NCBI RefSeq assembly: GCF_014138285.1
Contig: NZ_JACGXN010000002.1
Location: 310,001-374,000, forward strand
Origin: Phyllobacterium myrsinacearum
Lineage (GTDB): Bacteria; Pseudomonadota; Alphaproteobacteria; Rhizobiales; Rhizobiaceae
Reading direction: 5' to 3'
Length of the DNA stretch: 64,000 bases
The translations under genes were made by a program, and so were the position numbers. A model generated the notes under the pieces. It searched no databases and was not told where the DNA came from. It saw nothing but the letters and a program-made list of their open reading frames with translations. Of this stretch, positions 16,702-24,336 are shown one piece after another. The stretch's first letter is position 1. Each line of letters starts with the position of its first letter.

Positions 16702-18288
16702 TCAGGTGAATGCGTCGGGCATCGACGCTTTTTTCTTCGCAATGAATTCCTTGAGGGATTCGTCGATGGCCGGGTCGAGATAGGGTGCCTCATAGGTTTC
16801 GAGCCATCGGCGTGCCAGATCGTTGCCGCGTTGATCGGCGCGTTTCTCGCCTTCGGCCAGCCATTGCTCGTAGGAATTGTTATCGGCAATGTTCGAGCGG
16901 TAGAACGCCGTCTGGAAGTTCGCCTGCGTGTGATCGCAGCCGAGATAGTGACTGCCCGGACCCACCTGCCGGATCGCATCCATCGCCTGGCCGTTCTCGG
17001 AAAGATCAATGCCCTCGGCGAATTTTTGCGCCATGCCGAGCTGGTCGATGTCCATCATGAACTTCTCATAGGAAGACACGAGACCGCCTTCGAGCCAGCC
17101 GGCCGAATGTAGCACGAAATTCGTGCCCGCGAGAAGCGTCGAGTTCAGCGTATTGGCGCTTTCATAGGCCGCCTGCGCATCGGAAACCTTCGAGGCACAG
17201 AGCGAACCACCGGTACGGAACGGCAGTCCGAGCCGCCGTGCCAGCTGTGCCGCGCCATAGGAAACAAGCGACGGCTCCGGCGTGCCGAATGTCGGTGCCC
17301 CCGACTGCATTGAAATCGATGAGGCAAAGGTGCCGAAAATGACCGGGGCGCCGGGACGGATCAGCTGGGTGAAGGACGCGCCTGCCAGCACTTCCGCCAG
17401 AACCTGCGTCAACGTACCGGCCACCGTCACCGGGCTCATCGCTCCGGCGAGAATGAACGGCGTGACGATGCAGGCCTGATTGTTGCGGGCATAGACCTTC
17501 AGCGCGCCAACCATCGTCTCGTCAAAGACCATGGGGGAATTGGCGTTGATCAGGCTGGTCAGGACCGTGTTCTGGTCGAGATAATCCTCGCCGAACACCA
17601 GCTTGCACATGGCAATCGTGTCTTCTGCCCGTTCCGGCGCCGTGACCGAGCCCATGAATGGCTTGTCGGAATATTTGATGTGGGCGTAGACCATATCGAG
17701 ATGGCGTTTGTTGACGGGCACGTCAACCGGTTCGCACACGGTTCCGCCGGAATGGTGGATCGACGGCGCCATGTAGGAGAGCTTCACGAAATTATTGAAG
17801 TCTTCAATCGTTGCATAACGGCGATTGCCTTCGAGATCGCGCACGAAGGGCGGACCGTAAACCGGCGCGAACACCGTGGCCTTGCCGCCGATCTGTACAG
17901 ACCGTTCAGGGTTGCGTGCATACTGCGTATAAACCGAAGGAGCCGTTTTCAGAAGCGACCGGGGAAGACCCTTGGGGAAATGCACCCGCTCGCCTTTAAC
18001 GTCGGCTCCGGCTTCACGCCAGAGCTGCAGGGCCTCCGCATCGTCGCGGAACTCGATGCCGATCTCTTCAAGCACCGTATCCGCATTGGCTTCGATCAGC
18101 GCCAGCCCTTCTTCATCCAGCACCTCATATTCGCGAATCTTGCGCGTGATAAAGGTAAGCGACTTGCCCGGGCCGCCGCCGGAACGGGCTGCTCGGCGGG
18201 CAGCTGCGCCTGCACCGGCACCACGTCCGCGGCGTCCGCCGCTTTCTGCCGTGTCCGCAGGTGCATCGACTGGCGTTTCCTGATTCAT
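16702..18288 (-). CDS. MttB-family corrinoid-dependent quaternary amine methyltransferase, non-pyrrolysine (copy 2)
   Basis: 528 residues. ATG 18288 is chosen because GGGAGAG lies just upstream, while alternative starts to 18348 lack a site. It carries the same superfamily hallmarks as copy 1 (INANSPMVFDETMVGAL, FILAGAMSPVTVAG, HSAGWLEGGL) but is clearly divergent, so probably a different substrate. No internal amber codon. The N-terminus is an Arg/Gly/Ala-rich low-complexity tail (R19, R20, R22, R31, R32, R35) before the fold starts near SLTFITRKI. It is divergent from the corrinoid protein gene, its likely partner, and followed by the QueG-like ferredoxin gene. Confidence 0.92.
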   Translation of the reverse strand: MNQETPVDAPADTAESGGRRGRGAGAGAAARRAARSGGGPGKSLTFITRKIREYEVLDEEGLALIEANADTVLEEIGIEFRDDAEALQLWREAGADVKGERVHFPKGLPRSLLKTAPSVYTQYARNPERSVQIGGKATVFAPVYGPPFVRDLEGNRRYATIEDFNNFVKLSYMAPSIHHSGGTVCEPVDVPVNKRHLDMVYAHIKYSDKPFMGSVTAPERAEDTIAMCKLVFGEDYLDQNTVLTSLINANSPMVFDETMVGALKVYARNNQACIVTPFILAGAMSPVTVAGTLTQVLAEVLAGASFTQLIRPGAPVIFGTFASSISMQSGAPTFGTPEPSLVSYGAAQLARRLGLPFRTGGSLCASKVSDAQAAYESANTLNSTLLAGTNFVLHSAGWLEGGLVSSYEKFMMDIDQLGMAQKFAEGIDLSENGQAMDAIRQVGPGSHYLGCDHTQANFQTAFYRSNIADNNSYEQWLAEGEKRADQRGNDLARRWLETYEAPYLDPAIDESLKEFIAKKKASMPDAFT

Positions 18289-18419
18289 TTTCTCTCTCCC
18301 GGCGCTTGATGCGCGGATTGGTTCTTCGGTCATGACCTCAACAGTCAAATCCTACCCGCGACACATATCGGGGCGTTTCCGTGTGCGTCAAACAATGGCG
18401 CATGGAAGACAACCAGACA

Positions 18420-18445
18420 GTCGTTTTCGTCTTTTACGAGGTCGC
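18420..18445 (+). promoter_or_regulatory. 21-bp-spaced GTCG(T/C) direct repeat between mttB2 and the corrinoid protein gene
   Basis: GTCGTTTTCG starts at 18420 and GTCGCATTTA at 18441, 21 bp apart, on the strand of the corrinoid protein gene and about 95-120 bp before its ATG. The second half-site is nearly identical to GTCGCATTTG at 21818. A separate pair in mttB2 orientation was not found, so the site may serve both divergent genes. Confidence 0.6.
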
Positions 18446-18541
18446 ATTTAAGCAATGCGTTTTCAGCAACTTGCCCGATATGTTAAGGGAATGCCAGTAC
18501 CGATACAAAGCTGTGCATAACGCTTGAGAGGAAGAACACCC

Positions 18542-19240
18542 ATGGCCGACGATGAAATCATTCTTTCGGAGCTTTCGGACGACGAACTCGTCGAACAAAT
18601 GCATGACGATCTGTATGACGGATTGAAGGAAGAGATCGAGGAAGGTACCAATATTCTTCTGGAGCGCGGCTGGGTCCCTTACCGGGTTCTGACCGAAGCG
18701 CTGGTCGAAGGCATGCGTATCGTAGGCGAGGATTTCCGCGACGGCATCCTTTTCGTGCCGGAAGTTCTGCTTTCAGCCAATGCCATGAAGGCAGGCATGT
18801 TCATCCTGCGCCCTCTCCTTGCAGCAACTGGCGCACCGAAACAGGGCAAGCTGGTTATCGGAACCGTCAAAGGCGACATTCACGATATCGGCAAGAATCT
18901 CGTCGGCATGATGATGGAAGGCGCTGGCTTCGACGTCATCGATCTCGGCATCAACAATCCGGTCGAAAACTATCTGGCCGCCATTGAAGAACACAAGCCT
19001 GACATTCTCGGCATGTCCGCCCTGCTTACAACGACGATGCCCTATATGAAGGTCGTTATCGACACGATGAAGGAAAAGGGCATTCGCGACGATTACGTCG
19101 TGCTCGTTGGCGGTGCTCCCCTAAACGAAGAGTTCGGCAAAGCCGTGGGCGCGGATGCCTATTGCCGCGATGCGGCCGTCGCGGTTGAAACCGCCAAGGA
19201 CTATATGAAGCGCAAGCACAACCAGTTGGCCGGTGCCTGA
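18542..19240 (+). CDS. cobalamin-binding corrinoid carrier protein (MttC/MtgC-like)
   Basis: 232 residues; AGAGGAAG precedes ATG 18542. It has an N-terminal methionine-synthase-type helical cap (about 20-100) and a B12-binding Rossmann domain with G111-D-I-H-D-I-G117, in which His114 is the lower axial cobalt ligand, followed by MSALLTTTM and VGGAPLN. It should shuttle the methyl group between MttB-type donors and the MtgA-like acceptor. The first 35 residues are strikingly acidic (15 Asp/Glu against one Lys), which may pair with the Arg-rich tails of its partner enzymes. Divergent from mttB2 and followed by a strong terminator. Confidence 0.95.
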   Translation: MADDEIILSELSDDELVEQMHDDLYDGLKEEIEEGTNILLERGWVPYRVLTEALVEGMRIVGEDFRDGILFVPEVLLSANAMKAGMFILRPLLAATGAPKQGKLVIGTVKGDIHDIGKNLVGMMMEGAGFDVIDLGINNPVENYLAAIEEHKPDILGMSALLTTTMPYMKVVIDTMKEKGIRDDYVVLVGGAPLNEEFGKAVGADAYCRDAAVAVETAKDYMKRKHNQLAGA

Positions 19241-19252
19241 ACCAGAACAAAA

Positions 19253-19280
19253 CGGCCGCATCCAAATGCGGCCGCTTTTT
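19253..19280 (+). terminator. Rho-independent terminator after the corrinoid protein gene
   Basis: Stem CGGCCGCAT (19253-19261) pairs with ATGCGGCCG (19266-19274) around CCAA, followed by CTTTTTC. Starts 12 bp after the stop codon. Confidence 0.9.
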
Positions 19281-19334
19281 CATGCAATACATGCAATATA
19301 AGTTTGCTGAAATTGATCTGGCTGGATCAAGTCA

Positions 19335-19490
19335 TCAGTTGGCAGATTTTGCTACCCGATGACCAGCGGACTGGGTTGCATTCACTGTATTGGCTGTATC
19401 TGCACCCATGCCGCGGATTGTGTTGGCGCAGCCGGAAAGGGCTACAACAGCAAGAACAGCGGCGATTGGTACAACGCGTGATAGTTTCAT
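19335..19490 (-). CDS. entericidin-like small lipoprotein
   Basis: A 51-residue protein. ATG 19490-19488 is preceded by GGGAGA at suitable distance. The sequence begins MKLSRVVPIAAVLAVV and continues to a lipobox LSGC with Cys21, then a short hydrophilic tail with NTIRGMGADTANT and SAGH. The layout (signal peptide, lipobox, roughly 30-residue mature lipoprotein with GxD motifs) matches the EcnA/EcnB entericidin family of small membrane lipoproteins, which are widespread and of poorly defined function. It stands alone between the corrinoid protein terminator and the DUF1638 gene on the opposite strand. Confidence 0.8.
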   Translation of the reverse strand: MKLSRVVPIAAVLAVVALSGCANTIRGMGADTANTVNATQSAGHRVAKSAN

Positions 19491-19559
19491 GGACAGGGTC
19501 TCCCGTTCTGATAGAATTTAATCAACAATCGCATAACGCAATGGAGCGAAATCGGTTCC

Positions 19560-20189
19560 ATGAATATGAGCCAGAAACCGAATAATTCACCGGACACCGT
19601 TCGCGTTATTGCCTGCGGAATGATCGCCCGTGAAATTCTGGCGATACGCGAGCAATTTGGCCTCAATCATATCGAGTTGAAATGCCTGCCCGCCGTCTAT
19701 CATCATTATCCCCAGAAGATCGCACCATCCGTTGACCGGGCCATTGTGCGAGCCAAGGCGCAGGGCATCAAGCGCATCTTCGTCGGCTATGCGGATTGCG
19801 GCACCGGCGGCATGCTTGACCGTGTGTGTGAGAAACACGGAGTGGAGCGCATTGAGGGACCACATTGTTTCTCGTTCTACGTGGGCAATAATGCTTTTGC
19901 GTCCAAATGGGACGATGACATGACGTCATTTTTCATGACCGATTTCCTCGCCCGGCATTTTGAAGCCTTCATGGTCAAACCCCTCGGCCTCGACCGGCAT
20001 CCGGAATTGCGCGACATGTATTTCGGCAATTATACCAAGATGATCTACCTCGCGCAGACGGATGATCCCAAGCTCAATGCCAATGCGGAGCGGGCAGCGG
20101 AATTCCTCGGCCTTGCCTATGAACGGCGCTTTACCGCCTATGGCGATCTGACACCTGCTCTTCAACAGGCGGCGGCTACGGCTCTTTGA
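19560..20189 (+). CDS. DUF1638 family protein, accessory to the corrinoid methyltransferase system
   Basis: 209 residues; ATG 19560, with an alternative ATG at 19566. DUF1638-type features: VIACGMIAREILAI near the N-terminus, LPAVYHHYPQKIAP, and a conserved glycine/cysteine stretch VGYADCGTGGMLD with possible catalytic or metal-binding Cys and His residues (GPHCFSFY). The family has no established function but is often found beside MttB-type methyltransferases and corrinoid proteins. Here it follows the corrinoid protein gene by about 320 bp with a terminator between, so it has its own promoter. A role in corrinoid loading, repair or methyl-group handling is speculative. Confidence 0.85.
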   Translation: MNMSQKPNNSPDTVRVIACGMIAREILAIREQFGLNHIELKCLPAVYHHYPQKIAPSVDRAIVRAKAQGIKRIFVGYADCGTGGMLDRVCEKHGVERIEGPHCFSFYVGNNAFASKWDDDMTSFFMTDFLARHFEAFMVKPLGLDRHPELRDMYFGNYTKMIYLAQTDDPKLNANAERAAEFLGLAYERRFTAYGDLTPALQQAAATAL

Positions 20190-20258
20190 CGCTTTCCTTT
20201 GCGTTCTGAAATCGGCATGTTCCTGCCCCGGATGGAATCGAAAGCAAAGGACTGTCTC

Positions 20259-20843
20259 ATGTTGTTTCGCACGTTTTTTCTTGCAACGATTGGCTTGAGC
20301 ACGGTGAGTGCCGCCCATGCGGACGGCGCGATCACCAAGATCATCACTGCCGCTGACAGCAAGCGTCTCGAGCAATATCAGCAGACAAAAACCAAAGCGG
20401 TTGCAGAAGCGAAGGCCACCGGAGCGGCAGCGGATGTACGTCTGGTGGACGATTTGCTGAACAAACCCGGACTTCCGTTCAGCCAGGATTTTGACATGAC
20501 CGGAAACTGGCAATGCCGGACCATCAAGCTCGGTGGCATGGCACCGGCGCTCATCGTCTATGGCTGGTTCAAATGCAAGGTCACCGACGACGGCTCGGGC
20601 TGGGCGCTGGAAAAGATTTCGGGCTCGCAGCGCACCAAAGGCCGCTTCTACACCGAAAGCGATACGCGCCTGACCTATCTCGGCACCGGCTATGTCTCGG
20701 ATCAAAAGCCGGTCAAATACGGCGCAGGACCGAAAACCGACGAAGCCGGTTATGCCTATCGTACCGGGAAAAATGCCTTTCGCATCGAGCTTCCCGCACC
20801 CTATTACGAATCCTTGCTCAACGTCATGGAATTCAGACGCTAG
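20259..20843 (+). CDS. exported DUF4893-like protein
   Basis: 194 residues from ATG 20259 (AAAGGA upstream); a longer frame from 20199 is rejected because the signal peptide begins here (MLFRTFFLATIGLSTVSAAHA, cleaved near AHA-DG). The mature part shows the DUF4893 pattern WQCRTIKLGG, VYGWFKCKV, SGSQRTKGRFY and a C-terminal ELPAPYYESLLNVMEF. It is predicted periplasmic and its function is unknown. It sits between the DUF1638 and exoD genes on the same strand, with 69 bp on both sides, so it may be cotranscribed with either. Confidence 0.8.
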   Translation: MLFRTFFLATIGLSTVSAAHADGAITKIITAADSKRLEQYQQTKTKAVAEAKATGAAADVRLVDDLLNKPGLPFSQDFDMTGNWQCRTIKLGGMAPALIVYGWFKCKVTDDGSGWALEKISGSQRTKGRFYTESDTRLTYLGTGYVSDQKPVKYGAGPKTDEAGYAYRTGKNAFRIELPAPYYESLLNVMEFRR

Positions 20844-20911
20844 CTCTTTTCCGTCATTGCAATGTCACCTTTGCCCCTCCATATGGGCAAAGATTGAATA
20901 AAGATGAGCTC

Positions 20912-21574
20912 ATGGTTGCATTAGACACGAAAAATCAGAAGAAAGCGGACGGGACCACGCATGCGGACAATGATCCGCGCCCGCTCTCACAGGTTTTCGA
21001 AGACCTTGCACGGACAACCGACGCGCCCGTTTCTTTCACAGAACTTGAAGACGCATTCACGGATCGCAGTTTTGCTGCCCTTCTGACATTTTTTGCCATT
21101 CTCAACCTGCTACCTTTGCCGCCGGGGACCGGTATCGTCACCGGCATCCCGCTTGTTCTGGTCTCGGTGCAGATGGTCATGGGACGCGAATCCGTCTGGT
21201 TGCCCGCGTTCATGCGAACCAAGACAATCGCGCCGGAACGCTTCCGTCAGGTCTCGAACAGGGTCGTTCCGTGGCTGCAATGGCTCGAGCGGTTCATCCG
21301 CCCGCGCAACTGGCCATTCTCGCAGCGTCAGGGTGATCGCTGGCTTGGCGCTTTTACGACAGTCCTTGGCATGTCCGTCGTCCTGCCCATGCCGTTGTCA
21401 AACTGGCTCCCGGCCCTTGCAACCGCCATAGTCGGTATCGCTCTGTGCGAACGCGATGGCCGTTTGATGCTCGGTGGTCTCATCCTGGGCGTCATTTCCA
21501 TCAGCATTGTCTTCGGCTTTGCCTTCATCGCCGCCAATGTGTTTGCCTATCTCCTTACCTTCTGGCCGTTTTGA
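20912..21574 (+). CDS. exoD: ExoD family exopolysaccharide synthesis/membrane protein
   Basis: 220 residues; ATG 20912 is chosen because the longer frame to 20513 runs through the DUF4893 gene. A hydrophilic N-terminus is followed by about four membrane segments with the ExoD pattern LLTFFAILNLLPLPPGTG, LVSVQMVMGRESVWLP and PLSNWLPALATAIVGIAL. In Sinorhizobium, exoD mutants show altered exopolysaccharide and alkali sensitivity, but the biochemical role is unknown. It ends 20 bp before an inverted-repeat element and has no clear tie to betaine metabolism. Confidence 0.88.
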   Translation: MVALDTKNQKKADGTTHADNDPRPLSQVFEDLARTTDAPVSFTELEDAFTDRSFAALLTFFAILNLLPLPPGTGIVTGIPLVLVSVQMVMGRESVWLPAFMRTKTIAPERFRQVSNRVVPWLQWLERFIRPRNWPFSQRQGDRWLGAFTTVLGMSVVLPMPLSNWLPALATAIVGIALCERDGRLMLGGLILGVISISIVFGFAFIAANVFAYLLTFWPF

Positions 21575-21593
21575 ACATTACTGCAATACTCGG

Positions 21594-21761
21594 GTGCGTG
21601 GTTCGTGGTTCGACAAGCTAAGGAAGCTCACCATGAGGGTGAGGGAGGCTGCAAGGCCAACCGGAGATATTGCAGGCACTAGTCACCTGCGATGCAGAAC
21701 TTGACTCCCTGCAATCCTCCCTCTCCCTCATGGTGAGCTTGTCGAAGCACGAACCACGCAC
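21594..21761. repeat. inverted-repeat element, copy 3 of 6
   Basis: The left arm GTGCGTGGTTCGTGGTTCGA includes a duplicated GTGGTTC; the right arm ends ...CGAACCACGCAC. Core with GGCCAACCGGAGATATTGCA and ACTCCCTGCAATCC. Together with the promoter below, it accounts for the 330-bp gap 21575-21904. Confidence 0.85.
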
Positions 21762-21817
21762 AGTGGGAATGCAATCCCTTCACTAAAATTCCTGTCGCAA
21801 AAGCAACAATGGCGCAC

Positions 21818-21843
21818 GTCGCATTTGAGTGCACGCACGTCGT
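21818..21843 (+). promoter_or_regulatory. 21-bp-spaced GTCG(C/T) direct repeat, PF13769/metF/mtgA operon promoter
   Basis: GTCGCATTTG starts at 21818 and GTCGTGAGAT at 21839; they are preceded by identical CAC, so CACGTCG repeats exactly at 21 bp. The pair lies 60-85 bp upstream of ATG 21905. Extra single GTCGY sites occur at 21794 and 21882. Confidence 0.6.
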
Positions 21844-21904
21844 GAGATAGCAAGCTTAACCCCTGATTTTCCGGCAAAACGGTCGTTGTTGGAGGATAAA
21901 GTGC

Positions 21905-22207
21905 ATGGCCGATCTTATTGTCGTTTATTGGCGGGACATTCCTGCACAGGTGACCGTCAAAAAAGGACGTCAAGCCGCAAAGCGCGAACTTCCTCTTCGA
22001 TTTACTGAAGCCATCGACATGTGTGCGATGCGTATAGGTGCCCGGGATTCGGACGCCTATCTGGCAGAATGGCGCCGGGGAACTCCGGTGCCAGTGAGTG
22101 ATGATCTGGACGCAGAGGCTGATGCAGCCCTCGCCCGTATTGACAGTGAATATCACCGGGAGCGGCTTGTAGCGCTCGTAAAGGCAGGCGGACATGACAA
22201 TTCATGA
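21905..22207 (+). CDS. PF13769-type small protein (annotated virulence factor family), accessory to the methyl-transfer operon
   Basis: 100 residues with a strong GGAGG (21891-21895). The sequence (MADLIVVYWRDIPAQV, RFTEAIDMCAMRIGARDSDAYLAEWRR) matches the small family named virulence factor (PF13769), whose function is unknown. It is the first gene of an operon: the metF-like gene starts inside its 3' end (14-bp overlap) and the mtgA-like gene follows. This position argues for a role in C1/corrinoid chemistry rather than virulence, for example as a subunit or chaperone of the MetF-like protein. That is inference. Confidence 0.85.
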   Translation: MADLIVVYWRDIPAQVTVKKGRQAAKRELPLRFTEAIDMCAMRIGARDSDAYLAEWRRGTPVPVSDDLDAEADAALARIDSEYHRERLVALVKAGGHDNS

Positions 22208-23090
22208 ATTGAAAGCAAAGCCCATGACAAAGATCGCAGCATCCATCGAAGTGGCGGCACGCCAGGCGATTGATTCACAGGACCTGCCGGGTCTGTTCCC
22301 CGAGGGAACCCGCGTCTATATCACAGATATGGGCACCGATGGCGTCGACACGCTGACAGCTGCGGCCAAGCGCATCCATGATCTCGGCTACAAGCCCGTC
22401 CCGCACATTGCATCGCGCCGCCTTGGAACACGGGCCGCTCTGGAAACCCGCATTCGCCGTGCCGCTGAAGAAGCTGGCGTGACCGATGTTCTGGTCATCG
22501 GCGGCGGCCTCGAACGGCAGGCTGGCGACTTCTCCTCCACCATGGAAGTGCTGGAAACCGGCTTTTTCGACAAATACGGCATCACAGAAATGGGCGTCGC
22601 GGGCCATCCCGAAGGCAGCCCGGAATTTTCCGAGGCGGTTGCCCTTGAAGCACTGCGCCTGAAGAAGAATTTCGGTGAGCGCACCGGCGCCCGTCTGCGC
22701 GTGGTTACCCAGTTCGGCTTTGATGCCGACCGTTTCATCCGCTACTCGGAATCGCTGCGCGAACATGGCGTTGATCTGCCCGTGCATCTCGGCGTTGCCG
22801 GTCCGGCCAAGATCACCACGCTGATCAAATATGCTGCCATGTGCGGCGTCGGCAACTCGATCAGCTTCCTGAAGAAGAATGCCCTGTCGCTGACAGCACT
22901 CGCCACGAGCCATTCGCCGGAAGGCGTTGTTGGCCCGATCGAGCAGCATGTCATCAACAATCCGGCTTCTGCCATCAAGCAGATCCACATTTTCCCGTTC
23001 GGCGGCCTGAAGAAGTCGTCCGAATGGCTGGTTGATCGCGGCTCCTGGAGTGTTGCATCGGCCCAATACGCATCCGCAGCAGCGAATTAA
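22194..23090 (+). CDS. methylenetetrahydrofolate reductase-like protein (short MetF, no N-terminal regulatory domain)
   Basis: 298 residues from ATG 22194, which overlaps the PF13769 gene by 14 bp; ATG 22224 is an alternative. The TIM-barrel pattern matches the MTHFR superfamily: RVYITDMGTDGVDT, PVPHIASRRLG, VLVIGGG, EMGVAGHPEGSPEF, RVVTQFGFDADRF and PVHLGVAGPAKI. In the demethylation pathway it would run in the oxidative direction, converting the 5-methyl-THF made by the MtgA-like enzyme to 5,10-methylene-THF. It carries no Arg-rich tail, consistent with it not contacting the corrinoid protein. The electron acceptor is unknown. Confidence 0.88.
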   Translation: MTIHELKAKPMTKIAASIEVAARQAIDSQDLPGLFPEGTRVYITDMGTDGVDTLTAAAKRIHDLGYKPVPHIASRRLGTRAALETRIRRAAEEAGVTDVLVIGGGLERQAGDFSSTMEVLETGFFDKYGITEMGVAGHPEGSPEFSEAVALEALRLKKNFGERTGARLRVVTQFGFDADRFIRYSESLREHGVDLPVHLGVAGPAKITTLIKYAAMCGVGNSISFLKKNALSLTALATSHSPEGVVGPIEQHVINNPASAIKQIHIFPFGGLKKSSEWLVDRGSWSVASAQYASAAAN

Positions 23091-23101
23091 GGATTTCCTG
23101 A

Positions 23102-24064
23102 ATGACCCGCACGATCGTTGCCTCGGCGACCAGAGAAATCATCATCGGATTTGATCAGCCATTCTGCGTGATCGGCGAACGGATCAATCCGACAGGCCGC
23201 AAGAAACTTGCGGCCGAGATGGCTGCCGGCATTTTTGATACGGTGATCAAGGATGCGCTGGAACAGGTTGCCGCTGGTGCAACCATGCTCGACGTCAATG
23301 CGGGTGTCACCTCCGTCGACCCGAATGCGACGGAGCCCGGTCTGCTCGTCAAGACACTGGAAATCGTGCAGAATCTCGTCGACATTCCCCTGTCCATCGA
23401 CAGTTCGGTCACTGCTGCCATCGAAGCTGCGCTGAAGGTCGCCAAGGGCCGTCCACTGGTCAATTCCGTGACCGGTGAAGAGGAAAAGCTTGAGGCCATC
23501 CTGCCGTTGATCAAGAAGTACAATGTCCCCGTCGTCGCCATCTCGAACGACGAAACCGGTATTTCCATGGACCCGGATGTGCGCTTTGCCGTTGCCAAGA
23601 AGATCGTGCAGCGCGCCGCCGATTTCGGCATTCCAGCCCATGACATCGTCGTCGATCCGCTGGTCATGCCCATTGGAGCCCTTGGCGATGCGGGCCGTCA
23701 GGTTTTTGCACTTCTGCGCCGTCTGCGCGAAGAACTGAAGGTCAACACCACCTGCGGTCTCTCCAATATCTCCTTCGGCCTGCCTCATCGTCACGGCATC
23801 AATGCCGGGTTCATTCCCATGGTGATCGGCGCCGGCATGACATCGGCAATCATGAATCCCTGCCGTCCGCAGGAAATGGAAGCGGTTCACGCCGCCAACG
23901 TTCTCAACGGCACCGACCCCAACTGCACCTATTGGATCAAGAAGTATCGTGACCATCAGCCGGCCGCTGCCGGGGCAGCACCTGCTGTTTCAGTACCGGC
24001 CGATGCCAATGGCGGCGGACGCCGGCGCGGTGGCCGTGAAGCGCGGCGCGGCGCGACGGGTTGA
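23102..24064 (+). CDS. pterin-binding methyltransferase, methylcorrinoid:tetrahydrofolate (MtgA/MtvA-like)
   Basis: 320 residues starting 11 bp after metF. The DHPS-like pterin-binding barrel has GERINPTG (25-32), LDVNAG, LSIDSS, VNSVTGEEEKL, AISNDETG and GLSNISFGLP, as in the methyl-THF domains of MetH, AcsE and MtgA. The expected reaction transfers the methyl from methyl-Co(III)-corrinoid to tetrahydrofolate. An Ala/Pro linker (about 287-302) leads to a C-terminal Gly/Arg tail (304-320, with RRRGGREARR) absent from the core family. Similar tails occur on MttB1, MttB2, RACE and the homocysteine methyltransferase. Followed by an inverted-repeat element and the RACE gene. Confidence 0.92.
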   Translation: MTRTIVASATREIIIGFDQPFCVIGERINPTGRKKLAAEMAAGIFDTVIKDALEQVAAGATMLDVNAGVTSVDPNATEPGLLVKTLEIVQNLVDIPLSIDSSVTAAIEAALKVAKGRPLVNSVTGEEEKLEAILPLIKKYNVPVVAISNDETGISMDPDVRFAVAKKIVQRAADFGIPAHDIVVDPLVMPIGALGDAGRQVFALLRRLREELKVNTTCGLSNISFGLPHRHGINAGFIPMVIGAGMTSAIMNPCRPQEMEAVHAANVLNGTDPNCTYWIKKYRDHQPAAAGAAPAVSVPADANGGGRRRGGREARRGATG

Positions 24065-24100
24065 TTGGTTTGGAATGCCACGCTATTGGCGGCATCAGTC

Positions 24101-24294
24101 ATTGTGCGTGGTTCGTGGTTCGACAAACTCACCATGAGGGAGATGGGTGGCTGCAAGGCTAACCGGAAAGATTGCAGGGTATAGCTCCCTACAATCCTCC
24201 ATCTCCCTCATGGAGAGCCTCACTCCCCTCATGGAGAGCACCACTCTCCCTCATGGTGAGCTTGTCGAACCACGAACCACACACCACGCATAAT
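24101..24294. repeat. inverted-repeat element, copy 4 of 6 (enlarged)
   Basis: Arms ATTGTGCGTGGTTCGTGGTT and ...CCACGCATAAT. At 194 bp it is the longest copy, because the right half contains two extra CTC(A/C)CTCATGGAGAGC units (about 24200-24240). It lies between the mtgA-like and RACE genes and opens an in-frame extension upstream of the RACE start. Confidence 0.85.
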
Positions 24295-24336
24295 GGCGTT
24301 GCAGGCGAATGGCATGCGGGACTTGGAGCATTGATC

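Noticed and set aside
4623-18288. Possible pyrrolysine (in-frame amber) in the MttB genes
   Set aside because: Both frames run uninterrupted through the region where archaeal MttB has the amber codon, and no pyl genes are seen.
18359-18383. A separate GTCG repeat in mttB2 orientation
   Set aside because: Only one half-site (GTCGCGGGTA reading left from 18362) exists; the positions 21 bp away do not match.
18289-18541. Cobalamin riboswitch before the corrinoid protein or mttB2
   Set aside because: No recognisable B12-box or multi-stem layout was found; the GTCG repeat explains regulation better.
19304-19585. 93-codon plus-strand frame beginning MLKLIWLDQ
   Set aside because: No ribosome site or motif and it overlaps the better-supported entericidin-like gene on the other strand.
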